Part shown: positions 17,236 to 25,739 of the stretch, in pieces | Layout of the letters: the number at the start of each line of letters is the position of its first letter | Numbering within the stretch: the stretch's first letter is position 1 | Source: Oscillospiraceae bacterium | GTDB lineage: Bacteria > Bacillota > Clostridia > Oscillospirales > Acutalibacteraceae | Reading direction: 5' to 3' | Assembly (NCBI GenBank): GCA_015065975.1 | Contig: SVPG01000021.1 | Location: 1-35,082, forward strand | Length of the DNA stretch: 35,082 bases | Position numbers and translations under genes: made by a program | The notes under the pieces: model-generated | Databases searched by the model: none | Told to the model about the DNA's origin: nothing | Seen by the model: the letters and a program-made list of their open reading frames with translations, nothing else

Positions 17236-20200
17236 TTTCGCTCACCTCCGAATCGGCTTTCATTATGTTCTCCATAGCCTCGAGCGCATCACGTGCCGCA
17301 AGACTTCTGCTTTCCCGCTTCTCCCCTTCAAATCGGCATATCTGCGCATAATCGCACCAGTCGCACGCCGATTTGTCGGGATTGGGCGCAATGCTTCCGC
17401 TTCTGAGATTCTTCGCCATGGCAGAGAGCGAAAATCTTATATATTCGCGCACAAGCGAAAAATCCTCGGGCGACACGAGATGTCCGTTGACCGTTTCCTT
17501 TATCTTGTCACCCTTTTTGCTGACGGGAAGGAATCGTCCCGCAAGACCGTGTTCCATCGCTGACGCTATCGCATAATCATCGGTACCGTCGATTATCATA
17601 CCCTTGCGGCGGCTGTTGTAATCGCGTTTTGCCGCAACCGCAGAATCGGTCGCTCCCGCGTCTGCCGCGATATCCTCGGTATAGCTCGGACAGTAGAGCA
17701 CTCCCGCAGGCACACAGCCTTCAAACTGTCCGCCCTCGCACAGAGCGCTGAGATACATCAGCATCTGCATATTAAGTCCGTCGAGAACATTGCTCAGACG
17801 GAAATCTATATTTCCCGTCTTATAATCTATTACGCGCAGATATTTTTTGCCGCCTCTTTCAAACACGTCAACTCTGTCGACCGTTCCCTTGACCGCGACA
17901 AAGCTGCCGTCGGGAAGCTGTGCCTTGGTCTCGTCACCGCTCAGTCTGAGCTCAAAAGCGACAGGTCTGAAATCGCTCTCGGAAAGCTCCTCAAGCAGAT
18001 TTGCAACAGCGGCCGAGCAGGGCGATGCCGCCGAGCGTATTCTGTCGAGAAGTCTCGGATTCTTGCCCCTCTCTCCCCCGAGCTCTTCCTCGATAAACCG
18101 CTCGATATATATTTTTACATTCTGTTTTATGTCACCTTCAGGATTCTCGGAAAGATATTTTTCGAAAACATAATGGAGAAGGGTTCCGTATATATTCGGA
18201 GCTGTACGCGCCTTCTGCATCGCTTTTACACCGAGCGCATTCTGGCAGAAATATCTGAATCTGCAGTGGTGATAGGTCTCTGCCGCAGTCGGCGAAATGG
18301 ACATACTTTTTCCGAAAAGCTTCTTTGCCGCAGCCTCCGACAGCGAAGGTGCCCTGTTATCTCGCATCTCTTCGAGCAGCTTGATTTTTCCCGTAAACCC
18401 GTCGATTTTCGAAAGCTCTTCGGAGAGGGCTCGGGCATACTTCATATTCTCACCCTCCTGCGAGCGCAGCGAACGTGCAAGAAGCTCAAAAGCCGCATCG
18501 GGCGCTTCCGTATCCCGACAGCCGGGCTGTGCGCAATACCTGATTTTTCTTGCATCGGGCAGACACCGCAGGACCTCCGTTACAAGCTCCGAGGGAACCG
18601 CACTCACCTCATCACCCGGAACGGCAGAAGCTTCAGGATAAGTTATGTAAACATAATCGGAGGCGCAGGTCAGTGCCGTATAGGCAAGCAGTCTCTCCTC
18701 CATTATGCGATATTCAAAGGGCTGTGCAACGGGCAGACCGAGCTCTATCAGCTTTATGCGCTCGTCGTCGGTGAATACTCCCGCCTCGGAAGGTGTAGAC
18801 GGAAACTCTCCGTCTGCCGCTCCGACGATGAAAACGGCTTTCGGTGCACCGGGGCGGAATCTCTCGGGAGAAGAAAAGACTATCTCGTCCTGTCCCTGAG
18901 GGATATGACCGATATCGGCAAGCGAACACATCAGACCGAATAGAGATGCAAAATCCGCATTTGACGGTTTTGTATCTCCGAGCACTGCGGCGATGCGGTC
19001 GAGCAGCGATACAAAAAGCTGCCATATCTGTCGGTCATCGTCACATTTAGGATCGAGCTGTTCCTTCACTCCCGCGTTCTGCGCAAATCGGTACAGAGCT
19101 GCAGCCATATCCTTGCCCGTTCTGCCGCTCATACCCTCGCGCAGAGAAGATGTCAGAGACTCGACACGCTCTCTGACACGGTTCACGGCATCAAGTCTTG
19201 CCGCTCTTGCATCGTTCATCGAGCCCTGAAGTCCGTCGGGATTCTGGTCAAACGGCTCCTTCCACTGTGCTCCTCTCACTCCCCACACAAGGCAGTAGTT
19301 TTCCGTCTCGAACGCGTCCTCCCGCGATATACCCGTGACAAGTCCCGATTTCGCAATCCGAACCATATCATCGGTATTTCGTCCGTTTGCCGCAACAGAC
19401 AGAGCATCACTGACAAGACGTATCAGCGCAGAGCTTTCTATATCGGCTCTGCGGTCAAAGAAGAGCGGCAGTCCCTGCATTTCAAAGGCATCGAGCGCAA
19501 TGTCGCTGTACATAGCGTCGTTTCTTGCGATCACGGCTATATCACGACAGCGAAAGCCCTCCTCGCGGATAAGGCGTCTGCATTCACGTGCGCAGAACTC
19601 AAGCTCATCATGTCTTCCAGACGCCGTATAGACGGTCACGCAATCGGCGTCGCCCACAAACGGCTCGCTGTCACGGCGAAACACAGCACTCTCAAGGTGA
19701 CGCACAGCGTCATTGCCGAACCTTTTTGTCCCCTCTATTCTCTCTGGCACGGCAACCTTTACGCCCGCACGCTTTGCGATCGATACAAGCTTTGCCGCCG
19801 TATCCGCAACGGGGGCAAATATTCCCATCGGCTCGCTCCTGTCGGCATAGAGGCATATTACACATTCATCGCACTGACGCATGATCTGTTCGATTATTGC
19901 AAACTCCTGGCCCGTGAAACCTTTGAAAGAATCAAAAATCACCGTTCTGCCGCGGAATATGCCGTTCGATACAAGTCGTTCGCGAAGAAGGTCAAGCGTA
20001 TCGAGAGGATCGCATTTTTCGGTCACGGCATCGTACATCAGATATATTTTCGACAGCTCTTTCAGCTTTTCTCCGAGTATTCCGTCGGCTGCAAGCGCCG
20101 CACTGTCAAGCATTCTGCTCGTGACCGCACACTGTTTGAGCTCGATCACGGCATCGAGCAGATGCAGAACCAGGTCGGTTCTTCTTTTGCCGGGGTTGTA

Positions 20201-20521
20201 ATGGACCAGCTGAGCCGAAGCATCGGCATTTGCAAGAGCAACACTCATCGCCGCCGCTCTCGCACAGCGGTCGAGCCGCTCGCTCTGACGCTCGCCCAGA
20301 ATTCTCGACACATATTCCGCAAGTCTTGTAAAACTGAGCACATCCACATTATGAGCATCGGATGCTCCGAGCGTCTCGAGCATATATCTCTCGGTCGCAA
20401 AGGAATACTGCTCCGGCACGATGAGCACGGGTCGTTTTCCTTCCCGCGCAAGCTCCCCTGCCAGTGTTCTCGCATATACGGTTTTTCCGCTTCCCGCGCG
20501 TCCTGTCACAAGCTTAAGCAT
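17228..20521 (-). CDS. addB: ATP-dependent nuclease subunit B (AddB)
   Basis: AddB partners AddA, recognises Chi and cuts the second strand. The start is taken as ATG 20521 (MLKLVTGRAGSGKTVYA) after AAAGGA; a GTG at 20545 is possible but has the ribosome site inside it. That gives 1097 residues. Walker A GRAGSGKT is at residues 7-14. The rest of the helicase domain is divergent, as usual for AddB. The C-terminal nuclease has RVIDYKTGNIDFRLSN. The iron-sulfur cluster cysteines are present: one in HHCRFRYFCQ and the others in the CDWCDYAQIC cluster near residue 1060. The addB-addA order is typical of Firmicutes. Confidence 0.96.
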   Translation of the reverse strand: MLKLVTGRAGSGKTVYARTLAGELAREGKRPVLIVPEQYSFATERYMLETLGASDAHNVDVLSFTRLAEYVSRILGERQSERLDRCARAAAMSVALANADASAQLVHYNPGKRRTDLVLHLLDAVIELKQCAVTSRMLDSAALAADGILGEKLKELSKIYLMYDAVTEKCDPLDTLDLLRERLVSNGIFRGRTVIFDSFKGFTGQEFAIIEQIMRQCDECVICLYADRSEPMGIFAPVADTAAKLVSIAKRAGVKVAVPERIEGTKRFGNDAVRHLESAVFRRDSEPFVGDADCVTVYTASGRHDELEFCARECRRLIREEGFRCRDIAVIARNDAMYSDIALDAFEMQGLPLFFDRRADIESSALIRLVSDALSVAANGRNTDDMVRIAKSGLVTGISREDAFETENYCLVWGVRGAQWKEPFDQNPDGLQGSMNDARAARLDAVNRVRERVESLTSSLREGMSGRTGKDMAAALYRFAQNAGVKEQLDPKCDDDRQIWQLFVSLLDRIAAVLGDTKPSNADFASLFGLMCSLADIGHIPQGQDEIVFSSPERFRPGAPKAVFIVGAADGEFPSTPSEAGVFTDDERIKLIELGLPVAQPFEYRIMEERLLAYTALTCASDYVYITYPEASAVPGDEVSAVPSELVTEVLRCLPDARKIRYCAQPGCRDTEAPDAAFELLARSLRSQEGENMKYARALSEELSKIDGFTGKIKLLEEMRDNRAPSLSEAAAKKLFGKSMSISPTAAETYHHCRFRYFCQNALGVKAMQKARTAPNIYGTLLHYVFEKYLSENPEGDIKQNVKIYIERFIEEELGGERGKNPRLLDRIRSAASPCSAAVANLLEELSESDFRPVAFELRLSGDETKAQLPDGSFVAVKGTVDRVDVFERGGKKYLRVIDYKTGNIDFRLSNVLDGLNMQMLMYLSALCEGGQFEGCVPAGVLYCPSYTEDIAADAGATDSAVAAKRDYNSRRKGMIIDGTDDYAIASAMEHGLAGRFLPVSKKGDKIKETVNGHLVSPEDFSLVREYIRFSLSAMAKNLRSGSIAPNPDKSACDWCDYAQICRFEGEKRESRSLAARDALEAMENIMKADSEVSENA

Positions 20522-20552
20522 ATTAACGTTACCGTCCTTTCTCACAAGGACT

Positions 20553-20581
20553 ATTCTACATCAAACAGTCTCTTCGCGCAA
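20553..20581 (-). promoter_or_regulatory. Promoter of addB-addA
   Basis: On the minus strand TTGCGC (20576-20581), a 17-bp spacer and TAGAAT (20553-20558) lie about 30 bp before the addB ATG. The match is moderate, as expected for a low-expression repair operon. I see no LexA-type box in the leader. Confidence 0.6.
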
Positions 20582-20630
20582 TAGCCGCAAGCGCTGTCGG
20601 GGCACTTTGTTACCATTAAAAGGTACGTTT

Positions 20631-20659
20631 ATTTTTGAGCAGTCTGACCCTTCAAAAAT
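20631..20659. other. Inverted repeat in the addB-potA divergent region
   Basis: ATTTTTGA (20631-20638) and TCAAAAAT (20652-20659) are perfect inverted arms 13 bp apart, bracketed by GTAC on both sides (20624-20627 and 20660-20663). It lies between the divergent addB and potA promoters and could be a repressor operator. The 377-bp region 20522-20897 holds only this, the two promoters and the potA leader. Confidence 0.4.
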
Positions 20660-20720
20660 GTACATTTCGACAAAATTTTGCGGATATTGCGAAAAGGCTC
20701 GAATTAGAAAAATATTTATC

Positions 20721-20749
20721 TTGACAATTGATTATAAAAAACATATATT
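20721..20749 (+). promoter_or_regulatory. Promoter of potABCD
   Basis: A perfect TTGACA (20721-20726) lies 17 bp from TATATT (20744-20749), in a very AT-rich stretch. It predicts a transcript start near 20756 and therefore a leader of about 100-140 bases before potA. Confidence 0.8.
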
Positions 20750-20756
20750 ATGATAT

Positions 20757-20897
20757 GATATCCGATAAAGGCTGCGAAGTACCGGGGGGATTTCCGAGAG
20801 GATTTCCTGCTCGGCATTTTCTGCTTTGTCACCTTGCCTTGTCAACGGGTAGAGCATTATGAAGGAGAGGCCGCTAACGGCGGCCGCGTTTACTAAA
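20757..20897 (+). promoter_or_regulatory. Structured potA leader
   Basis: The leader contains a direct repeat GGATTTCC (two copies near 20788-20807) inside a CCGAG/CTCGG hairpin (about 20793-20815). A second stable hairpin, GGCCGC-TAACG-GCGGCC (20869-20885), lies between a strong ribosome site (AAGGAG at 20862-20867) and the ATG at 20898. This could control translation of the importer. I do not recognise it as a known riboswitch class. Confidence 0.45.
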
Positions 20898-21989
20898 ATG
20901 AGCGAAACAATTATCAGTCTGCGCGGCGTTTCGGTGTCATTCGACGGCGAAACGGTTCTTGACAATCTCAACCTTGATATCGAGGACGGCACCTTTGTCA
21001 CACTGCTCGGTCCTTCGGGCTGCGGCAAGACAACAACCCTCAGGATTATCGGCGGCTTCGTCAAACAGGACGAGGGCGATGTTTTCTTTGCGGGCGAGAA
21101 CATCAACAACGTTCCTCCCCACAAGAGAAAGCTCAACACCGTTTTCCAGCGTTACGCACTCTTCCCCCATCTCAACGTTTATGAAAATATAGCTTTCGGT
21201 ATGAGAATACAGAAAAAGCCTGAGTCCGAGATCAGTGCAAAGGTCACTGAGCTTCTCAAGCTTGTTGCTCTCGAGGGCTTTGAAAAGAGAAGTGTCAACA
21301 CGCTCTCGGGCGGTCAGCAGCAGCGTGTTGCCATCGCAAGAGCTCTTGCAAACGACCCGAAGGTTCTTCTTCTGGACGAGCCGCTCGGCGCACTTGACCT
21401 CAAGCTGCGCAAGGAAATGCAGATCGAGCTCAAGAGAATCCAGCACAGTCTCGGCATCACCTTCCTCTACGTCACTCACGACCAGGAGGAGGCTCTTTCG
21501 ATGTCTGACGTTATCGTCGTCATGAACCACGGTATCGTTCAGCAGATCGGCAGCCCGACCGACATATACAACGAGCCGACCAACGGTTTCGTTGCCGACT
21601 TCATCGGCGAATCCAATATCGTCGACGGCATCATGTACGCCGACTGCGACGTTGAATTCTGCGGCGCACGCATGGTCTGTGTCGACACGGGCTTTGCTCC
21701 TATGGAGGAGGTTGACGTTGTCGTCCGTCCCGAAGACGTTATCGTCGTTCCCGAGAACGAGGGCGATTTCACCGGCACTGTCCTTTCCTCCACCTTCAAG
21801 GGTGTTCACTACGAGATGATCGTCGATGTTCCCGATCAGGACGAGGACTGGATGATCCAGTCGACCGTATCTCAGGAGGTCGGCTCGGTCATCGGCATGA
21901 AGGTCGATCCCGAAAACATCCATATCATGAAGAAGTACACGGGCGATTACGCCAGTGACATCGACTACACCGAAACGGTGGTTGAATAA
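20898..21989 (+). CDS. potA: Spermidine/putrescine ABC transporter ATPase PotA
   Basis: This is the ATP-hydrolysing subunit of the polyamine importer. Walker A is [10 protein letters not shown], the Q-loop region is [20 protein letters not shown], the signature is [15 protein letters not shown], Walker B is [12 protein letters not shown], and the H-loop lies in [16 protein letters not shown]-terminal TOBE-like domain (about residues 240-350) ends with [11 protein letters not shown] and [13 protein letters not shown] take [12 protein letters not shown] (ATG 20898) as the start because homologues begin there. An in-frame ATG at 20859 would add 13 residues but has no good ribosome site. It is the first gene of potABCD, 17 bp before potB. 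The total length of 363 residues is normal. Confidence 0.95.
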   Translation: MSETIISLRGVSVSFDGETVLDNLNLDIEDGTFVTLLGPSGCGKTTTLRIIGGFVKQDEGDVFFAGENINNVPPHKRKLNTVFQRYALFPHLNVYENIAFGMRIQKKPESEISAKVTELLKLVALEGFEKRSVNTLSGGQQQRVAIARALANDPKVLLLDEPLGALDLKLRKEMQIELKRIQHSLGITFLYVTHDQEEALSMSDVIVVMNHGIVQQIGSPTDIYNEPTNGFVADFIGESNIVDGIMYADCDVEFCGARMVCVDTGFAPMEEVDVVVRPEDVIVVPENEGDFTGTVLSSTFKGVHYEMIVDVPDQDEDWMIQSTVSQEVGSVIGMKVDPENIHIMKKYTGDYASDIDYTETVVE

Positions 21990-22006
21990 CAGCGAGGTAG
22001 CAGCGA

Positions 22007-22831
22007 ATGAACAAGAAAAGCTCTGTTTTGGCCGCACCATACGCGCTGTGGATGCTCCTGTTCACGGTAGTCCCGCTCGGTATGGTTGTGTATTTCGCCT
22101 TCTGGGGCGAAAACGGCTTCACACTCGAATACATCAAAAGCATTGCAGAAACCCAGTACGCAAGACCGCTCGGTGTTTCCGTCTGGCTCGGTCTTATCGC
22201 AACAGTGATATGTCTGCTTCTGGGATTCCCCATCGCTTACATAATTTCCCGTGCAAAGGGTATTTCCCAGCGCACAATGGTCATGCTTATAATGCTTCCT
22301 CAGTGGATGAATTTTCTTCTGAGAACATACGCACTTATGAGCCTTCTGGAAAACAACGGTCTTATCAACACCTGGCTGCGCGATGTCGGACTTGAGCCGA
22401 TAAACATAATAAACACCCGTGCGGCTGTCGTACTCGGTATGGTTTACGATTTCCTGCCGTTCATGGTTCTTCCCATCTATTCGGTGCTGACCAAGATCGA
22501 CAACCGCGTCACCGAAGCCGCTCAGGACCTCGGCGCAAACGGATTTGTTGTTTTCAGACGCATCATTCTCCCGCTCAGCGTACCCGGCATCATCAGCGGC
22601 ATCACGATGGTATTCGTTCCGTCGGTCAGCTCCTTCATTATTTCGCAGCTTCTCGGCGGCGGCAAGGAAATGCTCATCGGCGACGTTATCGAAATGATGT
22701 TTGTACATGTTGAGGGCGGACGCAACATCGGCGCGGCACTCTCGCTCGTGCTTATGGCACTCATGCTTATCTGCATGACCCTTATGAATCACTTTGACGA
22801 CAGTGAAGATGTAGGAGGTCTGATGGTATGA
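22007..22831 (+). CDS. potB: Spermidine/putrescine ABC transporter permease PotB
   Basis: This 274-residue membrane protein has six predicted membrane segments. The cytoplasmic EAA loop EAAQDLGANGFVVFRRIILPLSVPGI couples it to PotA. MLPQWMNFLLRTYALMSLL is typical of PotB-type permeases. The start follows GAGGTAGC, 17 bp after potA. Its last codons overlap the potC start by four bases (ATGA), so PotB and PotC should be made in equal amounts, as fits a heterodimeric channel. Confidence 0.95.
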   Translation: MNKKSSVLAAPYALWMLLFTVVPLGMVVYFAFWGENGFTLEYIKSIAETQYARPLGVSVWLGLIATVICLLLGFPIAYIISRAKGISQRTMVMLIMLPQWMNFLLRTYALMSLLENNGLINTWLRDVGLEPINIINTRAAVVLGMVYDFLPFMVLPIYSVLTKIDNRVTEAAQDLGANGFVVFRRIILPLSVPGIISGITMVFVPSVSSFIISQLLGGGKEMLIGDVIEMMFVHVEGGRNIGAALSLVLMALMLICMTLMNHFDDSEDVGGLMV

Positions 22832-23625
22832 AAAAGATACTCTCCAACATATATATGACCCTCATCTTCATCTTCCTTTACGCACCCATCATCGTTATGA
22901 TGGTATTTTCCTTCAACTCCTCCAAGAGCCGTGTCAAATGGGACGGCTTCTCCCTCAAATGGTACGAATCCCTCTTTGAGGATGAAGAAATTTTTTCGGC
23001 ACTCGTTCTCTCGCTTGAGGTTGCCGTCATTGCGGCTATCTTTGCAACCATCATCGGTCTTATCGGCGCCATCGGAATTTTCCATCTCAACAAGCGTCTC
23101 AAGAACACGATGATGACCCTCAACAGCATTCCCATGGTCAATCCCGAGATAGTCACGGGCGTTTCACTTATGCTCCTTTTTGTTGCACTGTGCAAGGCGC
23201 TCGGTTTCATGGAGATGGGCTTTACAACACTCGTGTTTGCTCACATCATGTTCTGTGTTCCCTACGTCGTTCTGTCGATAATGCCGAAGCTGAGACAGAT
23301 GAACCCGCACCTTTATGAAGCCGCACAGGATCTCGGCTGTCCGCCGCTCAAGGCTTTCACAAAGGTCGTTCTGCCCGAGATCATGCCCGGCGTTGTTACG
23401 GGTATGATGATGGCATTCACCCTCTCGCTCGACGATTTTATCATCAGCTATTTCGTCGGCGGCGAGACTCAGACGCTTCCCGTCCTCATCTTCTCCATGA
23501 CAAAGAAGCACGTCAAGCCCAATATGTTCGCTCTGACATCGCTCTTCTTTATCGTCATACTGGTTCTTCTCGTAACCGTAAACGTCCGCCAGATGAAGGA
23601 CGAATCGAAAAAACGCGCATTCTGA
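22828..23625 (+). CDS. potC: Spermidine/putrescine ABC transporter permease PotC
   Basis: This is the second permease, 265 residues with six membrane segments. It opens MKKILSNIYMTLIFIFLYAP, has the NSSKSRVKWDGFSLKWYESLF periplasm-side segment typical of PotC, and the EAA loop YEAAQDLGCPPLKAFTKVVLPEIMPGV. FTLSLDDFIISYFVGG is a strong PotC signature. It overlaps potB by 4 bp and has a GGAGG site inside potB's end. Confidence 0.96.
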   Translation: MKKILSNIYMTLIFIFLYAPIIVMMVFSFNSSKSRVKWDGFSLKWYESLFEDEEIFSALVLSLEVAVIAAIFATIIGLIGAIGIFHLNKRLKNTMMTLNSIPMVNPEIVTGVSLMLLFVALCKALGFMEMGFTTLVFAHIMFCVPYVVLSIMPKLRQMNPHLYEAAQDLGCPPLKAFTKVVLPEIMPGVVTGMMMAFTLSLDDFIISYFVGGETQTLPVLIFSMTKKHVKPNMFALTSLFFIVILVLLVTVNVRQMKDESKKRAF

Positions 23626-23667
23626 CAACCGTTGTCCATCGGGGTGTTCCCCGTCAATTTATCCCCG

Positions 23668-23684
23668 TCATCCGGAACGGATGA
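23668..23684 (+). other. Intercistronic hairpin between potC and potD
   Basis: TCATCCG-GAA-CGGATGA is a perfect 7-bp stem, preceded by a smaller GGGG/CCCC hairpin at about 23641-23652. No U-tract follows. Such hairpins can stabilise the downstream mRNA and raise the yield of the binding protein over the permeases. Confidence 0.5.
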
Positions 23685-23718
23685 TGAAATACATTCTATT
23701 TTTCGGAGGTAAACTGAA

Positions 23719-24819
23719 TTGAAAAAAACTCTTGTGTCGCTTGTCGCATCCCTCACACTGCTGTCCGTTCTGCTTTGTTTTGCTACCGGCTGCTCTTCGG
23801 GCGGAATCACGGGATGCTTCGACGATCGCGAGGTACTCAACGTCTACAACTGGGGCGAGTACATCTCTGACGGCGAAGATGATTCTCTCGACGTTATCGA
23901 AGCTTTTGAAGAAAAGTACAACATCCGTGTAAATTACACAACCTTCGCCAGCAACGAAGAAATGTATCAGAAGATCAAGAGCGGTGCAGGCAACTATGAC
24001 GTTATCATTCCTTCCGATTATATGGTCGAGAAGATGATAAACGAGGGTCTGCTCGAAAAGCTTGATTTCGACAACATCCCCAACTACAAGTACATCGGAA
24101 GCGATTACAAGGATCTCGATTACGATCCCAACAATGAGTATTCCGTTCCCTACCTCTGGGGCACCGTCGGCATTTTCTACAACAGCACAATGGTCGACGA
24201 AGAGGACGTAGAGGCTCAGTCCTGGGATCTGCTCTGGAACGAGAAGTATTCGGGTCAGATTCTCATGTTCGACAATCCCCGCGATGCTTTCGGTATTGCT
24301 ATGAAGAAGCTCGGTTATTCCCAGAACAGCACAAACGAGGACGAATGGGAAGAGGCTTATGATCTTCTCGCTGAGCAGAAGCCGCTCGTTCAGGCATACG
24401 TTATGGATCAGATATTCGACAAGATGGCCAACGAAGAAGCTGCCATTGCTCCCTACTACGCAGGCGATGCAAGAATCATGTCGGCTGAAAACCCTGATAT
24501 CAAATTCTATCTCCCTGTTGAGGGCAGCAACAAGTTCTTTGATGCAATGTGCATCGTAAAGGGCACCGAGCACAAGGAGGCTGCCGAGAAGTTCATCGAC
24601 TTCATGTGCGAGGCTGATGTCGCTCTTGCAAACTCCGAGTATGTATGCTACTCCACTCCCCACACCGAAGCATACAAGATGCTCGACAAGGACGTCCGCA
24701 ACAACAAGAACTATTATCCCGATTCTAAGGTTCTTGACAGATGCGAGGTTTTCTGCAACCTTCCCGCTGACATCAACGAGCTCGAGAACGATCTCTGGAT
24801 AAAGCTCAAGACAAAATAA
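23719..24819 (+). CDS. potD: Spermidine/putrescine-binding lipoprotein PotD
   Basis: This is the substrate-binding protein of the importer. The start is TTG 23719, eight bases after GGAGGT; no ATG fits. The signal peptide (MKKTLVSLVASLTLLSVLLC) ends in the lipobox FATGC, so the protein is anchored outside the membrane. VLNVYNWGEYIS, YDVIIPSDYMVEKMI, YSVPYLWGTVGIFYN and the late YLPVEGSNKFFDAMCIVKG are PotD/PotF hallmarks that line the polyamine pocket. The 366-residue length is normal. It follows potC by 93 bp that hold two hairpins, and is the last gene of the operon. Confidence 0.96.
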   Translation: MKKTLVSLVASLTLLSVLLCFATGCSSGGITGCFDDREVLNVYNWGEYISDGEDDSLDVIEAFEEKYNIRVNYTTFASNEEMYQKIKSGAGNYDVIIPSDYMVEKMINEGLLEKLDFDNIPNYKYIGSDYKDLDYDPNNEYSVPYLWGTVGIFYNSTMVDEEDVEAQSWDLLWNEKYSGQILMFDNPRDAFGIAMKKLGYSQNSTNEDEWEEAYDLLAEQKPLVQAYVMDQIFDKMANEEAAIAPYYAGDARIMSAENPDIKFYLPVEGSNKFFDAMCIVKGTEHKEAAEKFIDFMCEADVALANSEYVCYSTPHTEAYKMLDKDVRNNKNYYPDSKVLDRCEVFCNLPADINELENDLWIKLKTK

Positions 24820-24831
24820 AACGAAAAATCA

Positions 24832-24863
24832 CAGGACCCACAGCATATTTGCTGTGGGTCCTG
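24832..24863 (+). terminator. Strong hairpin after potD
   Basis: A perfect 14-bp stem (CAGGACCCACAGCA with its complement, TATT loop) begins 12 bp after the potD stop. The U-run follows the stem on the minus strand, not the plus strand, where CTGCATACTC follows. It is therefore a poor classical terminator for pot but a stable 3' end, and may need other factors. Confidence 0.6.
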
Positions 24864-24928
24864 CTGCATACTCTCAAGTTCTGTGATAGTATATAAAAAG
24901 TACAATTTTGAAATCAGAGGTGTGTAAA

Positions 24929-25219
24929 ATGAACAACAATGAATTTCCATTTACTGATGCTCCTAATACCGCATGTTTTACTTGTCGCCATATATTAGAG
25001 GAAAACAAGCCCATATTATATGTTTCTCATGATGAGGATGGATTCTGGCAGTTTTTATGTGGTGAGAGTCACACGGAAGAAGATGCGAGAATAGTCTCAT
25101 TAGCATCTATTTTAAGTATTGATGAAACAATGAGCGATTTGGCGGACTTGAAGTATGGTGAATATGCAGAAGCAGAAAGTGCAGCAAGCGATTGGATTGT
25201 GAGACACAAAGACAAATAG
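24929..25219 (+). CDS. Small AT-rich protein of unknown function
   Basis: This 96-residue soluble protein starts at ATG 24929, seven bases after AGAGGTG; a TTG at 24908 would place that site inside the gene. It has a CFTCRH motif near residue 17, a YVSHDEDGFWQFLCG block and a SHTEEDARIVSLASIL block. Similar small proteins with this cysteine/WQFLCG pattern occur in other gut bacteria without an assigned role. I cannot name a family with confidence. Codons are clearly richer in A and T than in the flanking genes, and the gene stands alone between a hairpin and a terminator. This points to recent acquisition. Confidence 0.75.
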   Translation: MNNNEFPFTDAPNTACFTCRHILEENKPILYVSHDEDGFWQFLCGESHTEEDARIVSLASILSIDETMSDLADLKYGEYAEAESAASDWIVRHKDK

Positions 25220-25253
25220 TTTATCGGTCAATTATACCTTCATATCCTCATAA

Positions 25254-25290
25254 AAAACTCCGGGACGCCCTGATTGCATCCCGGAGTTTT
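25254..25290. terminator. Bidirectional terminator between the orphan gene and the Thr-rich gene
   Basis: AAAACTCCGGGA (25254-25265) and TCCCGGAGTTTT (25279-25290) form a perfect 12-bp stem with a 13-base loop. A and T runs on the two sides suit both the plus gene ending at 25219 and the minus gene ending at 25302. Confidence 0.88.
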
Positions 25291-25301
25291 CAGTTCATAC
25301 T

Positions 25302-25739
25302 TTAATACCAGCCGTCTACCCAGCCGCCGTCGTTGTCTCCGCTCGATGCGGTTGTTTTTGCCGTTGTCGGCTTGGCTGTGGTAGTGGTATTCTTAGACGT
25401 TGTTGTCTGTTTTGTGGTCTTTGCCGCCGTCGTGGTTTTTGCTGAATTTGTCTTCTTTGCTGTCTTTTCAGTGGTCGTCTGCTGTGTCTGAGATGTCGCG
25501 TCTGTCTCTTCCGTTTCGGAAGTTGTCTCGCTCACCTCGGTCACCTCTTCGGTCGTTGACTGAGTCATATCGCTCGGTGCTGTCGTTGTAACCACGACCG
25601 AATATTCCTTATCGCCCGATTCGCCGAAAATCGCGGACCCGTTGCGGTCAGCGATAAGCAGTATCAGCAGAATCGTGAGCACTATATTGAGAAGTATCGA
25701 CACCGTGAGCAAAGTATTATGCTTTCCTTTATTGTTCAT
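25302..25739 (-). CDS. Membrane-anchored threonine-rich low-complexity protein
   Basis: This 145-residue protein has a short N-terminus (MNNKGKHN) and one membrane helix (about residues 9-31). An extracellular tail of over 90 residues follows, made mostly of Thr, Ser, Glu, Lys and Ala (TTSETEET, TTTAAKTTKQTTTSKNTTTT), and ends SGDNDGGWVDGWY. No folded domain is visible. The Thr-rich part looks like a wall-spanning or possibly O-glycosylated stalk. It starts inside the end of the serine hydrolase gene (11-bp overlap), behind GAGGTAAC, so the two are coupled; the hydrolase ends in similar TTTTTTE sequence. Confidence 0.8.
   Translation of the reverse strand: MNNKGKHNTLLTVSILLNIVLTILLILLIADRNGSAIFGESGDKEYSVVVTTTAPSDMTQSTTEEVTEVSETTSETEETDATSQTQQTTTEKTAKKTNSAKTTTAAKTTKQTTTSKNTTTTAKPTTAKTTASSGDNDGGWVDGWY

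Noticed and set aside
15622-17277. 551-codon plus-strand ORF opposite addA
   Set aside because: It lies fully antisense to addA, whose helicase motifs are unmistakable. The translated product has no domain features. Long antisense frames are expected in GC-biased genes.
20755-20862. Possible 35-codon upstream ORF in the potA leader, ending in an ATGA overlap with ATG 20859
   Set aside because: Its ATG coincides with the predicted transcript start and has no ribosome site. The peptide is rich in Gly/Pro/Arg with no leader-peptide logic, so it is most likely chance.
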